Of a stretch of 64,000 nt of DNA, positions 44,259-54,639 are shown one piece after another; within the stretch, counting starts at the first letter, position 1, and every line of letters begins with the position of its first letter. Made by a program: the position numbers and the translations under genes. Source of the DNA: Algoriphagus sp. (GTDB lineage Bacteria; Bacteroidota; Bacteroidia; Cytophagales; Cyclobacteriaceae); the NCBI RefSeq assembly GCF_030694375.1, contig NZ_JAUXYL010000038.1, positions 1 to 64,000 of the forward strand, written 5' to 3'. The notes beneath the pieces are model-generated. The model searched no databases, was not told the origin of the DNA, and worked only from the letters and a program-made list of their open reading frames with translations.

Positions 44259-44912
44259 ATGAAGAAGCTAATCATTTTAGGGATTGTCGCATTTTTACAG
44301 CTTTCCTGTGGTCCTCAGGAGCGGGTTTCAAAAGAAACTTTTGAGCAGGTAAATCAGGCGATGGAAGTAAAGCGGCTGATAGAGGTTGAGATATTGGATG
44401 AAGCGATGGTTTGGGGAGATTCAATTTCTTCAGAGGCACAGCGACAGTTGATCTCAAATCTTCAATCAGCAATTGCAGAAAAAGGAGTGGCCGGGGCCGT
44501 TGAATTTTGTAAGGTACAGGCACTTCCGATTTTAGCTGAAGTAAGTCAAAAATATGGAGTAGAAATTCGGCGTGCATCAAATCGCTATCGTAATCCGGCA
44601 GACCAACCTAATGAAGAAGAAAAGCCAATTTTGGAAGCTTATGAATACAATGCTGAAAGTGGGAATAAAAGTGAGCCAAATATTCAAAAATTTGAGAATG
44701 GAGAGGTCTTCTTATATACCAAACCCATTGTTATTCCCGGAGGGTTTTGCCTGAGTTGTCATGGTGATCCGGGGAAAGATATCAATGATGAGACCCTTCA
44801 AAAGCTAAACGAACTTTATCCTCAGGACAATGCAAAAGCTCATAAGGTGGGTGAATTGAGGGGAATGTGGTCGATAAGAATCCCCAAACGGGAGGTCGTA
44901 AAAAGGCTTTAA
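44259..44912 (+). CDS. DUF3365/Tll0287-like haem-binding lipoprotein
   Basis: A 217-aa lipoprotein. The signal MKKLIILGIVAFLQLSC has the acylated Cys at 17. The mature part has the DUF3365 pattern, including LISNLQSAIAEKGVAGAVEF, a CQ-type segment and the c-type haem motif GGFCLSCHGDPG (CxxCH, about residue 165), then GELRGMWSIRIPKREV. Members bind one haem in a PAS-like fold and act as redox or small-ligand sensors in the envelope. No kinase or cyclase is fused here. It has about 270 bp of apparently non-coding DNA upstream. Confidence 0.85.
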   Translation: MKKLIILGIVAFLQLSCGPQERVSKETFEQVNQAMEVKRLIEVEILDEAMVWGDSISSEAQRQLISNLQSAIAEKGVAGAVEFCKVQALPILAEVSQKYGVEIRRASNRYRNPADQPNEEEKPILEAYEYNAESGNKSEPNIQKFENGEVFLYTKPIVIPGGFCLSCHGDPGKDINDETLQKLNELYPQDNAKAHKVGELRGMWSIRIPKREVVKRL

Positions 44913-45162
44913 TGACTAATTCATTTCAAAAATCTGAAAGTGAAATACCCAAAGGATTTTTCTTCTGAGGCTGTTACAGAGAGACTTGATTATCATTATT
45001 CCAAGAAAAAAATTTATTAAAAAGGCATATATCTTAAAATAAGGCAAAAAATGACTCTGCCATTTATAGAAACAACAGAAAACAGTCGGTTATTAGGTAG
45101 ATACAGTTAGCTTTTTAGGTGAAATCATCGGACTTTGATGTTTAGTTTTCACTAACCCAAAA

Positions 45163-48100
45163 ATGCCTATGAAAATCTCTACCTATGCCAGGCTCCTAAG
45201 CCTGACATTTTTGATGTGCCTATTCAATTTAGGTACTGCACAGGCCCAGACCAAGGAGGTGTCTGGCGTTGTAATTTCCGGAGAGGATAATTTACCCCTT
45301 CCTGGGGTTTCCATCCTTCTAAAAGGTTCCACCTCAGGTACAGTTACTGATGTAGACGGAAAGTTTCGAATTTCTGTCACTTCTGATCAGTCTGTATTAG
45401 TCTTTTCTTTTATAGGATTTACTACCCAAGAGGTTTTGGTAGGAGCTCGAAGCGAGATTAGCGTAACCCTTGGCCCAGATATGAAGTCACTTGCAGAGGT
45501 GATTGTGGTGGGTTATGGTGAGCAGAAGAAGGAGACTATAACAGGCTCCGTAGCAACTGTAAAAGGGTCTGAATTAGCAAAGTCGCCTGCTGTAAACCTG
45601 TCTAACTCAATTGCCGGCCGAATGCCTGGTGTAGTTGCCGTCAACAGAAGTGGCGAACCGGGATATGACGGATCAGCAATTCGAATCCGAGGATCCAATA
45701 CTTTGGGAAATAATGACGCATTGATAGTAATTGATGGGATTCCGGCACGTGCGGGAGGGATTGATCGATTGAATCCGAATGATATTGAGAGTATCTCGGT
45801 ATTGAAGGATGCGTCAGCAGCAATTTATGGATCACGCGCAGCAAACGGGGTAATCCTGGTGACTACCAAAAGAGGAAAAAGTGGAATTCCAGAATTGACT
45901 TTCCAGGTAAATCAGGGTTGGGCTCAACCGACGGTGATTCCTGACTTGGCTGATGCTGCACAATATGCAGGAATGCTTAATGATTTGGATATTTATGCAT
46001 TGCCTGTGAGTGAATGGGCTGCTGCTAATCAGGCCTACAAGCAAAATGGGCAATACCTGCGACCCAATGGCCAGGTTCGTAGAGCTCCATACAGACCCGA
46101 AGAGATCGAACTTTATAGAAATGGATCTGATCCTTGGCTTTATCCAAATACCAATTGGTATGAAGAAACCCTGAAAACTTGGTCTCCTCAGACGAGGATG
46201 AATGCACAATTAGTTGGTGGTAATGACAATGTCCGTTACATGACTTCAATTGGATACCAAGACCAAGATGGCTACTACAAGCAATCTGCTACTGGATTTA
46301 AACAATATGATATCCGGTTGAACCTGGATGCTAATGTTAATAAGTACATAAAAGTAGGAGTTGGTATTTTGGCGAGAGAAGAGCAGCGGTTTTTCCCGAC
46401 TCGAGGTGCAGGAGCAATTTTCCGTATGCAGATGAGAGGAAAGCCAAATCAGCCGGCCTTCTGGCCAAATGGTTTGCCAGGACCTGACATCGAGAACGGC
46501 GAAAACCCAGTAGTAATCACCACAAATCAAACAGGTTATGACCGAGATACCAGAGATTACTTCCAGACCAATGGTACCTTGGAGATCAAAATTCCTGGAA
46601 TTGAAGGCTTGAAGATCACCGGAACTGCTGCGATTGATAAGACCATGCAGTTCAACAAGCGTTGGGAAACTCCTTGGACCTTGTACCAACTGGGTACTGG
46701 ATTTCAGGCTGATGGAGTTACTCCAAATCTAGTGGCTTCTAAAAGAGGTCCTGCTGAACCAAGACTTACTCAGGCAAATAGCAATACCTTGAATATTCTT
46801 TTAGGAACAGTTGCAACCTATGAGAAAAAATTCGCTGACAAGCATTCCTTGACCTTACTTGCTGGTTTCAACAAAGAGACTGTCGAAGGAAACAACTTCA
46901 ATGCCTTTAGAAGATTCTTTATTTCATCTGCAATTGACCAAATGTTTGCTGGTGGAGATTTGGAGAAAAATAATGGAGGGGGAGCATTCGAAAGAGCGCG
47001 TTTGAATTATTTCGGTAGAGTGGGATATAACTATAAAGAAAAATATCTTGCTGAGTTCCTTTGGAGATATGACGGGTCTTACATTTTCCCTGAAAGTTCT
47101 CGATATGGCTTCTTCCCTGGAATCATGATGGGCTGGGTCGTTTCAGAAGAAAGTTTCTGGAAAAATAGCCTAGGAAAAACCTTCGACTTCTTCAAGATCA
47201 GAGGTTCATGGGGTCAACTTGGAAATGACCAAATCTTTTTCGGGGGAGCACTTCAGGAATACCAGTTCCTTTCCACATACGGATTTAGCTCTTATATCGC
47301 TAACGGAACAGAAGTAAAAACTTTATTTGAAACCCGAGTTCCAAATAATGCCATCACCTGGGAAATCGCAAATAACTCCAACTTAGGATTTGAAGGTCAG
47401 TTCCTTCAGGGCAAAGTATTCTTCGAGTTTGATTTGTTCTATAATAAGCGAACCAATATCCTTTGGAGAAAAAATGCTTCAGTGCCTCAAAGTACTGGAC
47501 TCATTCTTCCTGCAGAAAATATCGGTGAAGTAGAAAACAAAGGCTTTGATATCAATCTTGGATACAGAGGAACTATCGGCGATTTGACCTTTTCATTAGG
47601 CGTCAATGGTGGTTATGCCAAAAACAAAATCCTCTTCTGGGACGAAGCACCGGGAGCGCCTGAATGGCAGCGATCGACGGGAAAGCCAATGAATACTTTC
47701 TTGGTTTACCAATATGACGGAGTTTTTGCAACTCAGGAAGACATCAGCAGCAATCCACTTGATTATCGTGCAATCACTAACAACCTTCGACCTGGCGATA
47801 TGAAGTATAAGGACATCGATGGCGATGGCAAGATTACTCCAGATGACCGGATTAGAATGGATAATAATGACATCCCGACCTTCCAGGGTGGTATGACGAT
47901 GAATTTGACTTTCAGGAATTTTGATCTGGCAGTATTATTTCAAGGTGCCGCAGGTGCAAGACAGTATGTAAGTGCCGGTGAATCTGGAAACATTGGTAAC
48001 TACCTGTTGGAAATCCATGATAACAGATGGACGATAGATAATCCAAGTTCTGTTCACCCAAGAATTGCCAACAGAAGTGATCAGTACTACTCTGGCGGTA

Positions 48101-48339
48101 ATACATATTGGTTTAGAAACACGGATTATATCCGATTGAAAAACCTGGAAATAGGCTATAATCTGCCTTCATACCTTTCCGAAAAAGTGGGAGTGAGAAA
48201 TCTCAGAATCTATGCAAACGGACTCAATTTATTAACCTGGGATAAGTTTGGCACTTACGATCCTGAGACCATTAGTTCTACAGGTCAATATTATCCTCAG
48301 GCAAGGGTAATTAGCACAGGTATTAATGTCACATTCTAA
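45163..48339 (+). CDS. SusC/RagA-type TonB-linked outer-membrane transporter
   Basis: A 1058-aa TonB-dependent receptor of the SusC family. It has a signal peptide (ARLLSLTFLMCLFNLGTAQA), a carboxypeptidase-regulatory-like domain (about 30-110; VSGVVISGEDNLPLPGVSIL), the plug domain (VIVVGYGEQKKETITGSVA, about 115-230) and a large barrel ending in STGINVTF. It would import an oligosaccharide or other ligand captured by the SusD partner, using energy from TonB. The SusD gene starts 12 bp after its stop codon. The ligand cannot be inferred, as no glycoside hydrolase is nearby. The start may be Met3 (45169). Confidence 0.95.
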   Translation: MPMKISTYARLLSLTFLMCLFNLGTAQAQTKEVSGVVISGEDNLPLPGVSILLKGSTSGTVTDVDGKFRISVTSDQSVLVFSFIGFTTQEVLVGARSEISVTLGPDMKSLAEVIVVGYGEQKKETITGSVATVKGSELAKSPAVNLSNSIAGRMPGVVAVNRSGEPGYDGSAIRIRGSNTLGNNDALIVIDGIPARAGGIDRLNPNDIESISVLKDASAAIYGSRAANGVILVTTKRGKSGIPELTFQVNQGWAQPTVIPDLADAAQYAGMLNDLDIYALPVSEWAAANQAYKQNGQYLRPNGQVRRAPYRPEEIELYRNGSDPWLYPNTNWYEETLKTWSPQTRMNAQLVGGNDNVRYMTSIGYQDQDGYYKQSATGFKQYDIRLNLDANVNKYIKVGVGILAREEQRFFPTRGAGAIFRMQMRGKPNQPAFWPNGLPGPDIENGENPVVITTNQTGYDRDTRDYFQTNGTLEIKIPGIEGLKITGTAAIDKTMQFNKRWETPWTLYQLGTGFQADGVTPNLVASKRGPAEPRLTQANSNTLNILLGTVATYEKKFADKHSLTLLAGFNKETVEGNNFNAFRRFFISSAIDQMFAGGDLEKNNGGGAFERARLNYFGRVGYNYKEKYLAEFLWRYDGSYIFPESSRYGFFPGIMMGWVVSEESFWKNSLGKTFDFFKIRGSWGQLGNDQIFFGGALQEYQFLSTYGFSSYIANGTEVKTLFETRVPNNAITWEIANNSNLGFEGQFLQGKVFFEFDLFYNKRTNILWRKNASVPQSTGLILPAENIGEVENKGFDINLGYRGTIGDLTFSLGVNGGYAKNKILFWDEAPGAPEWQRSTGKPMNTFLVYQYDGVFATQEDISSNPLDYRAITNNLRPGDMKYKDIDGDGKITPDDRIRMDNNDIPTFQGGMTMNLTFRNFDLAVLFQGAAGARQYVSAGESGNIGNYLLEIHDNRWTIDNPSSVHPRIANRSDQYYSGGNTYWFRNTDYIRLKNLEIGYNLPSYLSEKVGVRNLRIYANGLNLLTWDKFGTYDPETISSTGQYYPQARVISTGINVTF

Positions 48340-48351
48340 CAATTGTCACAC

Positions 48352-50205
48352 ATGAATAGAATCAATAAATATTTAACTTTTCTGCTCGCTGCATGCTTCA
48401 CTTTGACGGCATGTAATGATGACTTTCTGAATACCAAACCACTAGGCGAGGTCGATGAAACAAGCGTTTGGACTGACCTTGCTTTAGCAGAAGCATTTGT
48501 GGTAGGAATATATCAAGGTTTGGGTAATGGTGGATTTGATGAGCAAATGCTCGCCTCCCTTACCGACGAAGCAATGTTCACACACCCAGGTCGAGGAATA
48601 AATACCATCACAGAGGCACGATCCAATTCTGCTGATATCGGTTGGGTAAATGGAACATTATCTTGGAACAACATGTACTCCCGAATAAGGGCAGCAAACT
48701 TGGCGATAGATAAGCTGACAAGTCCAAACTTCCCGCATTCTGGTGCTACTGTGGATAGACTGATCGCAGAGGCTAGATTTATGAGAGCCTACTATTATCA
48801 TCAATTAATGAGATATTATGGTGGTTTTCCTATCATTGACAAGCCCTACACGTTGGATGCACCGACGTTTGACATCCCTAGAAATACCTTTGAGGAATGT
48901 GTCAACTTCATAGTAGCTGATCTGGATGCCGCTGCAGGATTGCTTGTAGGAAAATCTGCTATCCGTGGACGGGCCACTCAAGCTGCAGCTTTAACTTTGA
49001 AATCCCGAGTTCTTCTATATGCAGCAAGCGATCTTCATGATGGGCCTACCGCAAAAGCTAAATCTCCGGACTTGGCGGCATACGGTAAGTTGGAATACCT
49101 TGCTTATGCTTCAGGAAACAGAACAGAAAGATGGCAAAAAGCTCAGGCCGCGGCCAAGGCTGTTTTGGATATCGCATCAGGTAATCAGATGGGACTTTCG
49201 GCTCCTGTTGACCATGCTACCGGAATTCAGAACTATATTAACAATTCCATGGCGAGAAATGGTGGTCAGAATGAGATTCTGCTCGGTCGATTTTTCATCA
49301 ACTTAAAAGCGGAAAACGGTGGTCGCCAGGGACTTTTCAATGGACCAAACGGCTATAATAACTGGGCTGGAAACACTCCTGTTCAACTCCTGATTGATGA
49401 TTATGAAATGATGGACGGTACTTCCTTCTCTTGGAATAACCCAGCTCATGCAGCAGCTCCCTATGATAAACGGGATGCTCGATTCTATGCATCTGTCCTC
49501 TATGATGGAGCCCAGTGGAAGCCAAGATCTTCTGCAAATCAATCCAGGGATCCATTGGGTCAAATTCAGACAGGTACCTATCCAATCAATTCAGGTGGTC
49601 AGATCTTAAATCACTTTGGATTGGATACCCGAAATAGCCCGATCGAAGACTGGAATGGTACCTACACAGGGTATTATTTCAGAAAATTCATAGATGCAAA
49701 TCCAGCAATCGTAGATCAAAACACTTGGCAGGAGATCCCATGGCCAGTTCTGAGATATACGGAGGCAGTCTTGAATTATGTGGAAGCTTCGATAGAACTT
49801 GGTCAGTTTGATGTAGCCAAGGCTTGGCTCAATCAAATTCGATTCCGCGTCGGTCAGCCTGCAGTAACAGAAACTGGAGATGCACTAAGACAGCGATATA
49901 GAAATGAGCGAAGAATTGAAATGGCCTATGAAGAGCAGCGTTATCATGATGTTCGTCGTTGGATGATTGCACCCCAGACACTAGGTAGACAGGCAAATGG
50001 AATCAATATCACCGCTTCATTTAAGCCTGGTCAATCTCTGAGTCGGTATAAATATGATCCTACAGTTTACAATTATGTCTATAAAGTAATTGATATGGAT
50101 CCGGGTAAGGAAAATCGTAAATGGTTGGACAAAATGTATTACTTGCCCATCCATCGTGATGAAATGAACAGGAACGAGCTTCTTGTTCAAAACCCTGGAT
50201 ATTAA
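48352..50205 (+). CDS. SusD/RagB-type nutrient-binding lipoprotein
   Basis: A lipoprotein of about 617 aa. The signal MNRINKYLTFLLAACFTLTAC has the acylated Cys at 21, followed by CNDDFLNTKPLGEVDETSVW. TPR-like helices include EARFMRAYYYHQLMRYYGG (about 145-163), the family hallmark. The C-terminal RNERRIEMAYEEQRYHDVRR is also characteristic. It is a surface lid and binding subunit for the SusC transporter directly upstream. Start 48352 is preferred over the open TTG at 48343. It is followed by a weak hairpin and then the CRTAC1 gene on the same strand. Confidence 0.95.
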   Translation: MNRINKYLTFLLAACFTLTACNDDFLNTKPLGEVDETSVWTDLALAEAFVVGIYQGLGNGGFDEQMLASLTDEAMFTHPGRGINTITEARSNSADIGWVNGTLSWNNMYSRIRAANLAIDKLTSPNFPHSGATVDRLIAEARFMRAYYYHQLMRYYGGFPIIDKPYTLDAPTFDIPRNTFEECVNFIVADLDAAAGLLVGKSAIRGRATQAAALTLKSRVLLYAASDLHDGPTAKAKSPDLAAYGKLEYLAYASGNRTERWQKAQAAAKAVLDIASGNQMGLSAPVDHATGIQNYINNSMARNGGQNEILLGRFFINLKAENGGRQGLFNGPNGYNNWAGNTPVQLLIDDYEMMDGTSFSWNNPAHAAAPYDKRDARFYASVLYDGAQWKPRSSANQSRDPLGQIQTGTYPINSGGQILNHFGLDTRNSPIEDWNGTYTGYYFRKFIDANPAIVDQNTWQEIPWPVLRYTEAVLNYVEASIELGQFDVAKAWLNQIRFRVGQPAVTETGDALRQRYRNERRIEMAYEEQRYHDVRRWMIAPQTLGRQANGINITASFKPGQSLSRYKYDPTVYNYVYKVIDMDPGKENRKWLDKMYYLPIHRDEMNRNELLVQNPGY

Positions 50206-50262
50206 AATTCCTCCTTAATTTGTCTGAGCTATCCTATTTGGGGTGGCTCAGACTTTATTTAT

Positions 50263-53200
50263 ATGAAGAGCTTTCCAATTTCCTTTTGCCTACTGCTATT
50301 ATCTTGGCTTATTTTTTCCTGTGAAAAAGCTGTGCAACAAACTCCAGTCCAGGAATCCACTCCTTCTGACCCACTCTTTCGGTTACTAAGCGCTGATTCT
50401 ACCGGAATTACTTTTTCCAATCCAATTGAAGAAAATCTTAACCTAAACGTCCTGATGTATGAATACCTCTACAATGGTGGAGGTGTAGCCGTAGGGGATC
50501 TTAATCAGGATGGCTTGGATGATATTTATTTTTCGGCCAATGTGGGCCAAAATCAACTTTATCTGAATGAGGGAAGTCTTAAGTTCAAAGACATCACACA
50601 ATCCTCCGGAGCCAGTGGTCGACCAGGCCCCTGGAAAACCGGCGTAGTCCTGGTCGATATTAATGGGGATGGCAAATTGGATATTTACCTCTGTCACTCC
50701 GGAGCATTATTGCCGGAGAAGCGAAAAAATGAGCTTTTTGTCAATCAGGGAAATGATCCAAATGGGATTCCTCAGTTTAAAGAAATGGCGGAAGAATACG
50801 GGATAGCCTCTGACGCAACTTCTACTTCTGCTGCATTTTTTGACTTTGATCTGGATGGGGATTTGGATTTGTTTCTACTGAATCATAATACCAAATCCAT
50901 CCAAAATCATGATGCCACTGTCACCAAAAATTTATTGAAAGAGAAGCACGAAGCAGGCTCCCAGCTTTTTGAAAATCAAAATGGAAAATTCATTGAAGTC
51001 ACCGAAAAAGCCGGGATTTCAAGTTCCAGCTTGTCCTATGGATTGGGTGTTTCGGTGGCAGATGTAAATGGAGATGGCTGGCCGGATATCTACATCGGCA
51101 ATGACTATTCCATGCCAGACTACCTGTATATCAACCAGAAAAACGGAAAATTCAAAGATGAAATTCAGGTGATGCTCGATCATGTTTCTCATTTTTCGAT
51201 GGGAAATGATATCGCTGATATCAACAATGATGGCTTGATGGACATTTTTACATTGGATATGCTTCCCGAGGATAATCTTCGGCAGAAGCTTCTCCTTGCA
51301 CCGGATAATTTTGAATTGTTTCAATTAAATCTGGACCGTGGATTCCACTACCAATACATGCGGAATATGCTCCACATCAATGCGGGAAACGGGACTTTTC
51401 AGGAAATAGGTCAACTGGCAGGAATCTCAAATACTGACTGGAGTTGGTCAGCTCTTTTTTCGGATTTTGATCTCGATGGCTGGAAGGATCTGTACGTCAC
51501 CAACGGGTATTTGAGAGATTACAACAACCAGGATTTCCTGAAATACATGGATAATTACGTCCGAACCGCGGGAGGTCAATTGAAGCGTGAGGATTTACTC
51601 AATCTGGTCAAGTCTATGAGCTCATCCAACCTGAAGAATTATACTTTTCGCAATAATGGTGACCTGACCTTCGAAAATGTAAGTAATGATTGGGGGCTTT
51701 CGCAAAACGGAAACAGCAACGGTGCCGCCTACGCAGATTTGGACAATGACGGAGATTTGGATTTGATCATCAACAACATCAACTCACCGGCTTTTGTCTA
51801 TGAAAATCTTGCCGTTCAAAAGGGGAAAGGGAATTTTCTTAAAATCGAACTGAAAGGCGAGGGTCAAAATACCATCGGTCAGGGCGCACTCGTGAAAGTT
51901 TTCGCCGGAGGAATAATGCAAGTTCAAGAGCAAAATATCTACCGGGGATTTCAGTCTTCAGTCACTCCAATTTTGGTGTTTGGAGTAGGTCAAAACACAA
52001 AAACCGATTCAGTCCATGTACACTGGCCCGGTGGTAAAGTTTCCATTCTCAAGGATTTAAATGTCAACGAATCTTTCATTGTTTCACAAGCTGAAGCAGG
52101 AAAAAGTCAAAATTCAAAAACGGTTAAACCCCAGCCACTATTTACGCAAGTGGCTAAAATCTCCTCCTCGAGAGCCCAAACAGTCAATGATTTCAAGAGG
52201 CAGCCACTTTTGAGCTTTGGTATCTCCGGAAACGGAAAAGCCATGGCAGTGGAGGATTTCAATGGTGATGGCAATCCCGACATCTTTTTGGGCGGAGGTG
52301 CAGGAGTCAGCGCCCGATTGATATTTGGTCAGGGGAATGGGAGATTTTCCAGAACCGATTCCACCGCATTCCTTGCGGCGGCTCTATCTGAAGATTCCGA
52401 TGCCCTGAGTTTTGATGCCAATGGAGACGGGTTTTTAGATCTTGTAGTCGGAAGTGGAGGCATGCATCAATTTAATCTGGGTGATGCCGAACTTCAAGTC
52501 CGATTGTACCTCAACGACGGCAAGGGCAATTTTTCGTTGTCTCCAAATGGACTTCCAAAAGAGTCCTTTCCAACTGGTACTTTGGCGACTGCTGATTTCA
52601 ATGGAGATGGCTTTGACGATATTTTCGTTGGTGGGCGTGTAGTCCCGGGGCAATACCCCACTTCTCCCGGAGCGCGTATCTGGATAAATGACGGCAAGGG
52701 AAATTTCACTGACCAAACTGCTGTTTTAGCTCCGGATTTCAAAAATATGGGCATGATCACAGATTCAGGTTTCGCAGATTTGAACGGAGATGGTAAGCCA
52801 GAATTGATTCTGGTAGGAGATTCTATGCCAGTCACGATTTTTTCTAAAACCGGAGCTATTTGGCAAAATGTAACCTCTGTGTACTTCGATTTGCCACAGA
52901 TTGGATTTTGGTCAAACCTACTGATCGAGGATTGGAACTTGGATGGAAAGCCGGAGCTTTTCATCGGAAATCATGGCAAAAATTCCCAACTTTTTGCTTC
53001 TGACACCCAGCCCATGGAATTGCTTTACAAGGATTTTGACGCCAACGGTTCCACCGACGCCATTTTGGGCTATTACATTCAGGGAGAAAAATATCCTTCA
53101 CCTAGTAGGGACGAGGTCCTCGGTCAGGTCTTGTTTTTGAAGAAAAGATACTTGGATTTTAAAAGTTTCTCAGAAGTGAAAATGGAAAATCTTTTCACTC

Positions 53201-53616
53201 AGGAGGAGCGAAAAGACAGTCGGTCCACATTTATCAACCGATTAGAAACGAGTTATTATGTTTTGGACCAAAGTGGTAAATTTCAATCTAAGCCCTTGCC
53301 TGTACAAGCTCAGTTCTCCCCTGTTTTTGCCTCGGTATTTAAAGATTTGAATGGAGATGGAAATCCCGATCTAGTATTGGGGGGAAATCTTTTTGATGCG
53401 AAAATCAAGTTTGGTCGCTACGACGCCAATCATGGTTTGGTTTTCCTTGGGGATGGAATGGGAGGCTTCAAGGCACTTTCTTCTGTTCAATCCGGGCTTT
53501 CTTTAAAAGGAGAAATCAGAAAGATTGAGGTATTTGGCGAATATTTGCTTTTTTACCTGAAAGGCGATGGGATTTACCTATTCCGTCACCATTTATCAAA
53601 AGAATTAAGCCAATAG
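50263..53616 (+). CDS. CRTAC1/ASPIC-type VCBS-repeat lipoprotein
   Basis: An 1117-aa lipoprotein (signal to FSC, acylated Cys at residue 20). It contains FG-GAP/VCBS repeats with Ca-binding DxNxDG motifs such as AVGDLNQDGLDDIYFS, DINGDGKLDIY, DFDLDGDLDLFLL and ADVNGDGWPDIYIGNDY, which build a seven-bladed propeller. An ASPIC/UnbV domain lies at about 530-605 (FLKIELKGEGQNTIGQGALV, VHWPGGKVSILKDLNVNE), then a second propeller to the end. Such proteins often accompany SusCD pairs in marine Bacteroidota. The role in binding or degrading the ligand is unknown. It is in the SusCD-led operon. Confidence 0.92.
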   Translation: MKSFPISFCLLLLSWLIFSCEKAVQQTPVQESTPSDPLFRLLSADSTGITFSNPIEENLNLNVLMYEYLYNGGGVAVGDLNQDGLDDIYFSANVGQNQLYLNEGSLKFKDITQSSGASGRPGPWKTGVVLVDINGDGKLDIYLCHSGALLPEKRKNELFVNQGNDPNGIPQFKEMAEEYGIASDATSTSAAFFDFDLDGDLDLFLLNHNTKSIQNHDATVTKNLLKEKHEAGSQLFENQNGKFIEVTEKAGISSSSLSYGLGVSVADVNGDGWPDIYIGNDYSMPDYLYINQKNGKFKDEIQVMLDHVSHFSMGNDIADINNDGLMDIFTLDMLPEDNLRQKLLLAPDNFELFQLNLDRGFHYQYMRNMLHINAGNGTFQEIGQLAGISNTDWSWSALFSDFDLDGWKDLYVTNGYLRDYNNQDFLKYMDNYVRTAGGQLKREDLLNLVKSMSSSNLKNYTFRNNGDLTFENVSNDWGLSQNGNSNGAAYADLDNDGDLDLIINNINSPAFVYENLAVQKGKGNFLKIELKGEGQNTIGQGALVKVFAGGIMQVQEQNIYRGFQSSVTPILVFGVGQNTKTDSVHVHWPGGKVSILKDLNVNESFIVSQAEAGKSQNSKTVKPQPLFTQVAKISSSRAQTVNDFKRQPLLSFGISGNGKAMAVEDFNGDGNPDIFLGGGAGVSARLIFGQGNGRFSRTDSTAFLAAALSEDSDALSFDANGDGFLDLVVGSGGMHQFNLGDAELQVRLYLNDGKGNFSLSPNGLPKESFPTGTLATADFNGDGFDDIFVGGRVVPGQYPTSPGARIWINDGKGNFTDQTAVLAPDFKNMGMITDSGFADLNGDGKPELILVGDSMPVTIFSKTGAIWQNVTSVYFDLPQIGFWSNLLIEDWNLDGKPELFIGNHGKNSQLFASDTQPMELLYKDFDANGSTDAILGYYIQGEKYPSPSRDEVLGQVLFLKKRYLDFKSFSEVKMENLFTQEERKDSRSTFINRLETSYYVLDQSGKFQSKPLPVQAQFSPVFASVFKDLNGDGNPDLVLGGNLFDAKIKFGRYDANHGLVFLGDGMGGFKALSSVQSGLSLKGEIRKIEVFGEYLLFYLKGDGIYLFRHHLSKELSQ

Positions 53617-53661
53617 CGGCAGAATAACGTAATTTAAATTTTGAAATTGCCCAACATAACC

Positions 53662-54618
53662 ATGAAGAAGTACTTTGCGGCGTCCGGCCTCTTACTGATG
53701 AGCTTTCAGCTGAATGAGCGTGCCGTGTTTGAAGCTTATACCCAAAAAATTCCAGGTACGGAAGTGACCTTTGATATGACTCCCATTCCTGCCGGGACAT
53801 TTCTGATGGGCTCCAATGATCCCGATTTTCCTGATCAAAACCCCATTCACGAAGTGAAATTGGATGCCTTTTGGATGGGTGTTCATGAGGTAACTTGGGA
53901 TGCCTTTGAGCTTTTTTTGGATAAACACTTTGAAGAATCGATGACCGAAGGGGGGCTTGGGGAGCGGGTGGATGGTTTGACTCGCCCCAGTTTGCCATAT
54001 TTAGACATGACTTTCGGGATGGGAAAAGAAGGAAAGCCTGCTGTGGGGATGACCCAATACGGGGCTCTTCAATACTGTCATTGGCTATATTTGAAAACTG
54101 GCATTTTCTATCGAATTCCGACAGAGGCCGAATGGGAATATGCTGCAAGGGCAGGCTCCAAATCACGGTTTTTCTTCGGAGAAAATGATGCTTTGCTTTC
54201 CGAATATGCATGGACGAATTCAAACAGTCAGGGAAGCACCCAAGCAGTGGGCTTAAAGAAACCGAATCCTTGGGGACTTTTTGACATTTACGGAAATGTA
54301 CAGGAATGGACTATTGACGGGTATGAGCCTGATTTTTACAGTAGATCCGGAAAAGAAAATCCCTTCAATCCAGCAGAGAAACTTTATCCACACGTGGTAC
54401 GTGGCGGAAGCTTTAAAACAGTAGACGATGAAATCGGGTCGGCAGTCCGTAAAATTTCCGATCCAGCCTGGAAGCGCATCGATCCTCAAATTCCAAAAAG
54501 CCAATGGTGGTTCCCCGAAGCTCCATTTATTGGATTGAGAATCGTGAGGCCACTGATTCCACCTTCTCCGGAAGAAATTCAAGCCTATTACAATCAAGAA
54601 CCTATTGCTGATTATTAA
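53662..54618 (+). CDS. FGE/SUMF1-fold protein without the catalytic cysteine pair
   Basis: A protein of about 318 aa. The N-terminus MKKYFAASGLLLMSFQ is a signal-like segment, and the rest has the FGE-sulfatase fold: TFDMTPIPAGTFLMGSND, EVTWDAFELFLDKH, YRIPTEAEWEYAARAG, NPWGLFDIYGNVQEWTIDGY and VVRGGSFKTVDDEIGSA. In true formylglycine-generating enzymes the catalytic Cys pair sits in the GGS region and just after it, but here no Cys is present. It is therefore probably a structural or binding protein rather than a sulfatase activator. Start 53662 is preferred to the upstream TTG. It lies between the CRTAC1 lipoprotein and the oxidoreductase gene in the same operon. Confidence 0.87.
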   Translation: MKKYFAASGLLLMSFQLNERAVFEAYTQKIPGTEVTFDMTPIPAGTFLMGSNDPDFPDQNPIHEVKLDAFWMGVHEVTWDAFELFLDKHFEESMTEGGLGERVDGLTRPSLPYLDMTFGMGKEGKPAVGMTQYGALQYCHWLYLKTGIFYRIPTEAEWEYAARAGSKSRFFFGENDALLSEYAWTNSNSQGSTQAVGLKKPNPWGLFDIYGNVQEWTIDGYEPDFYSRSGKENPFNPAEKLYPHVVRGGSFKTVDDEIGSAVRKISDPAWKRIDPQIPKSQWWFPEAPFIGLRIVRPLIPPSPEEIQAYYNQEPIADY

Positions 54619-54639
54619 CAACCCTAACTAACCATATCT

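Noticed and set aside
53516..54223. 235-codon minus-strand frame across the CRTAC1 and FGE genes
   Set aside because: It is antisense to two well-supported genes and shows low-complexity Ser/His/Pro/Arg composition typical of shadow frames.
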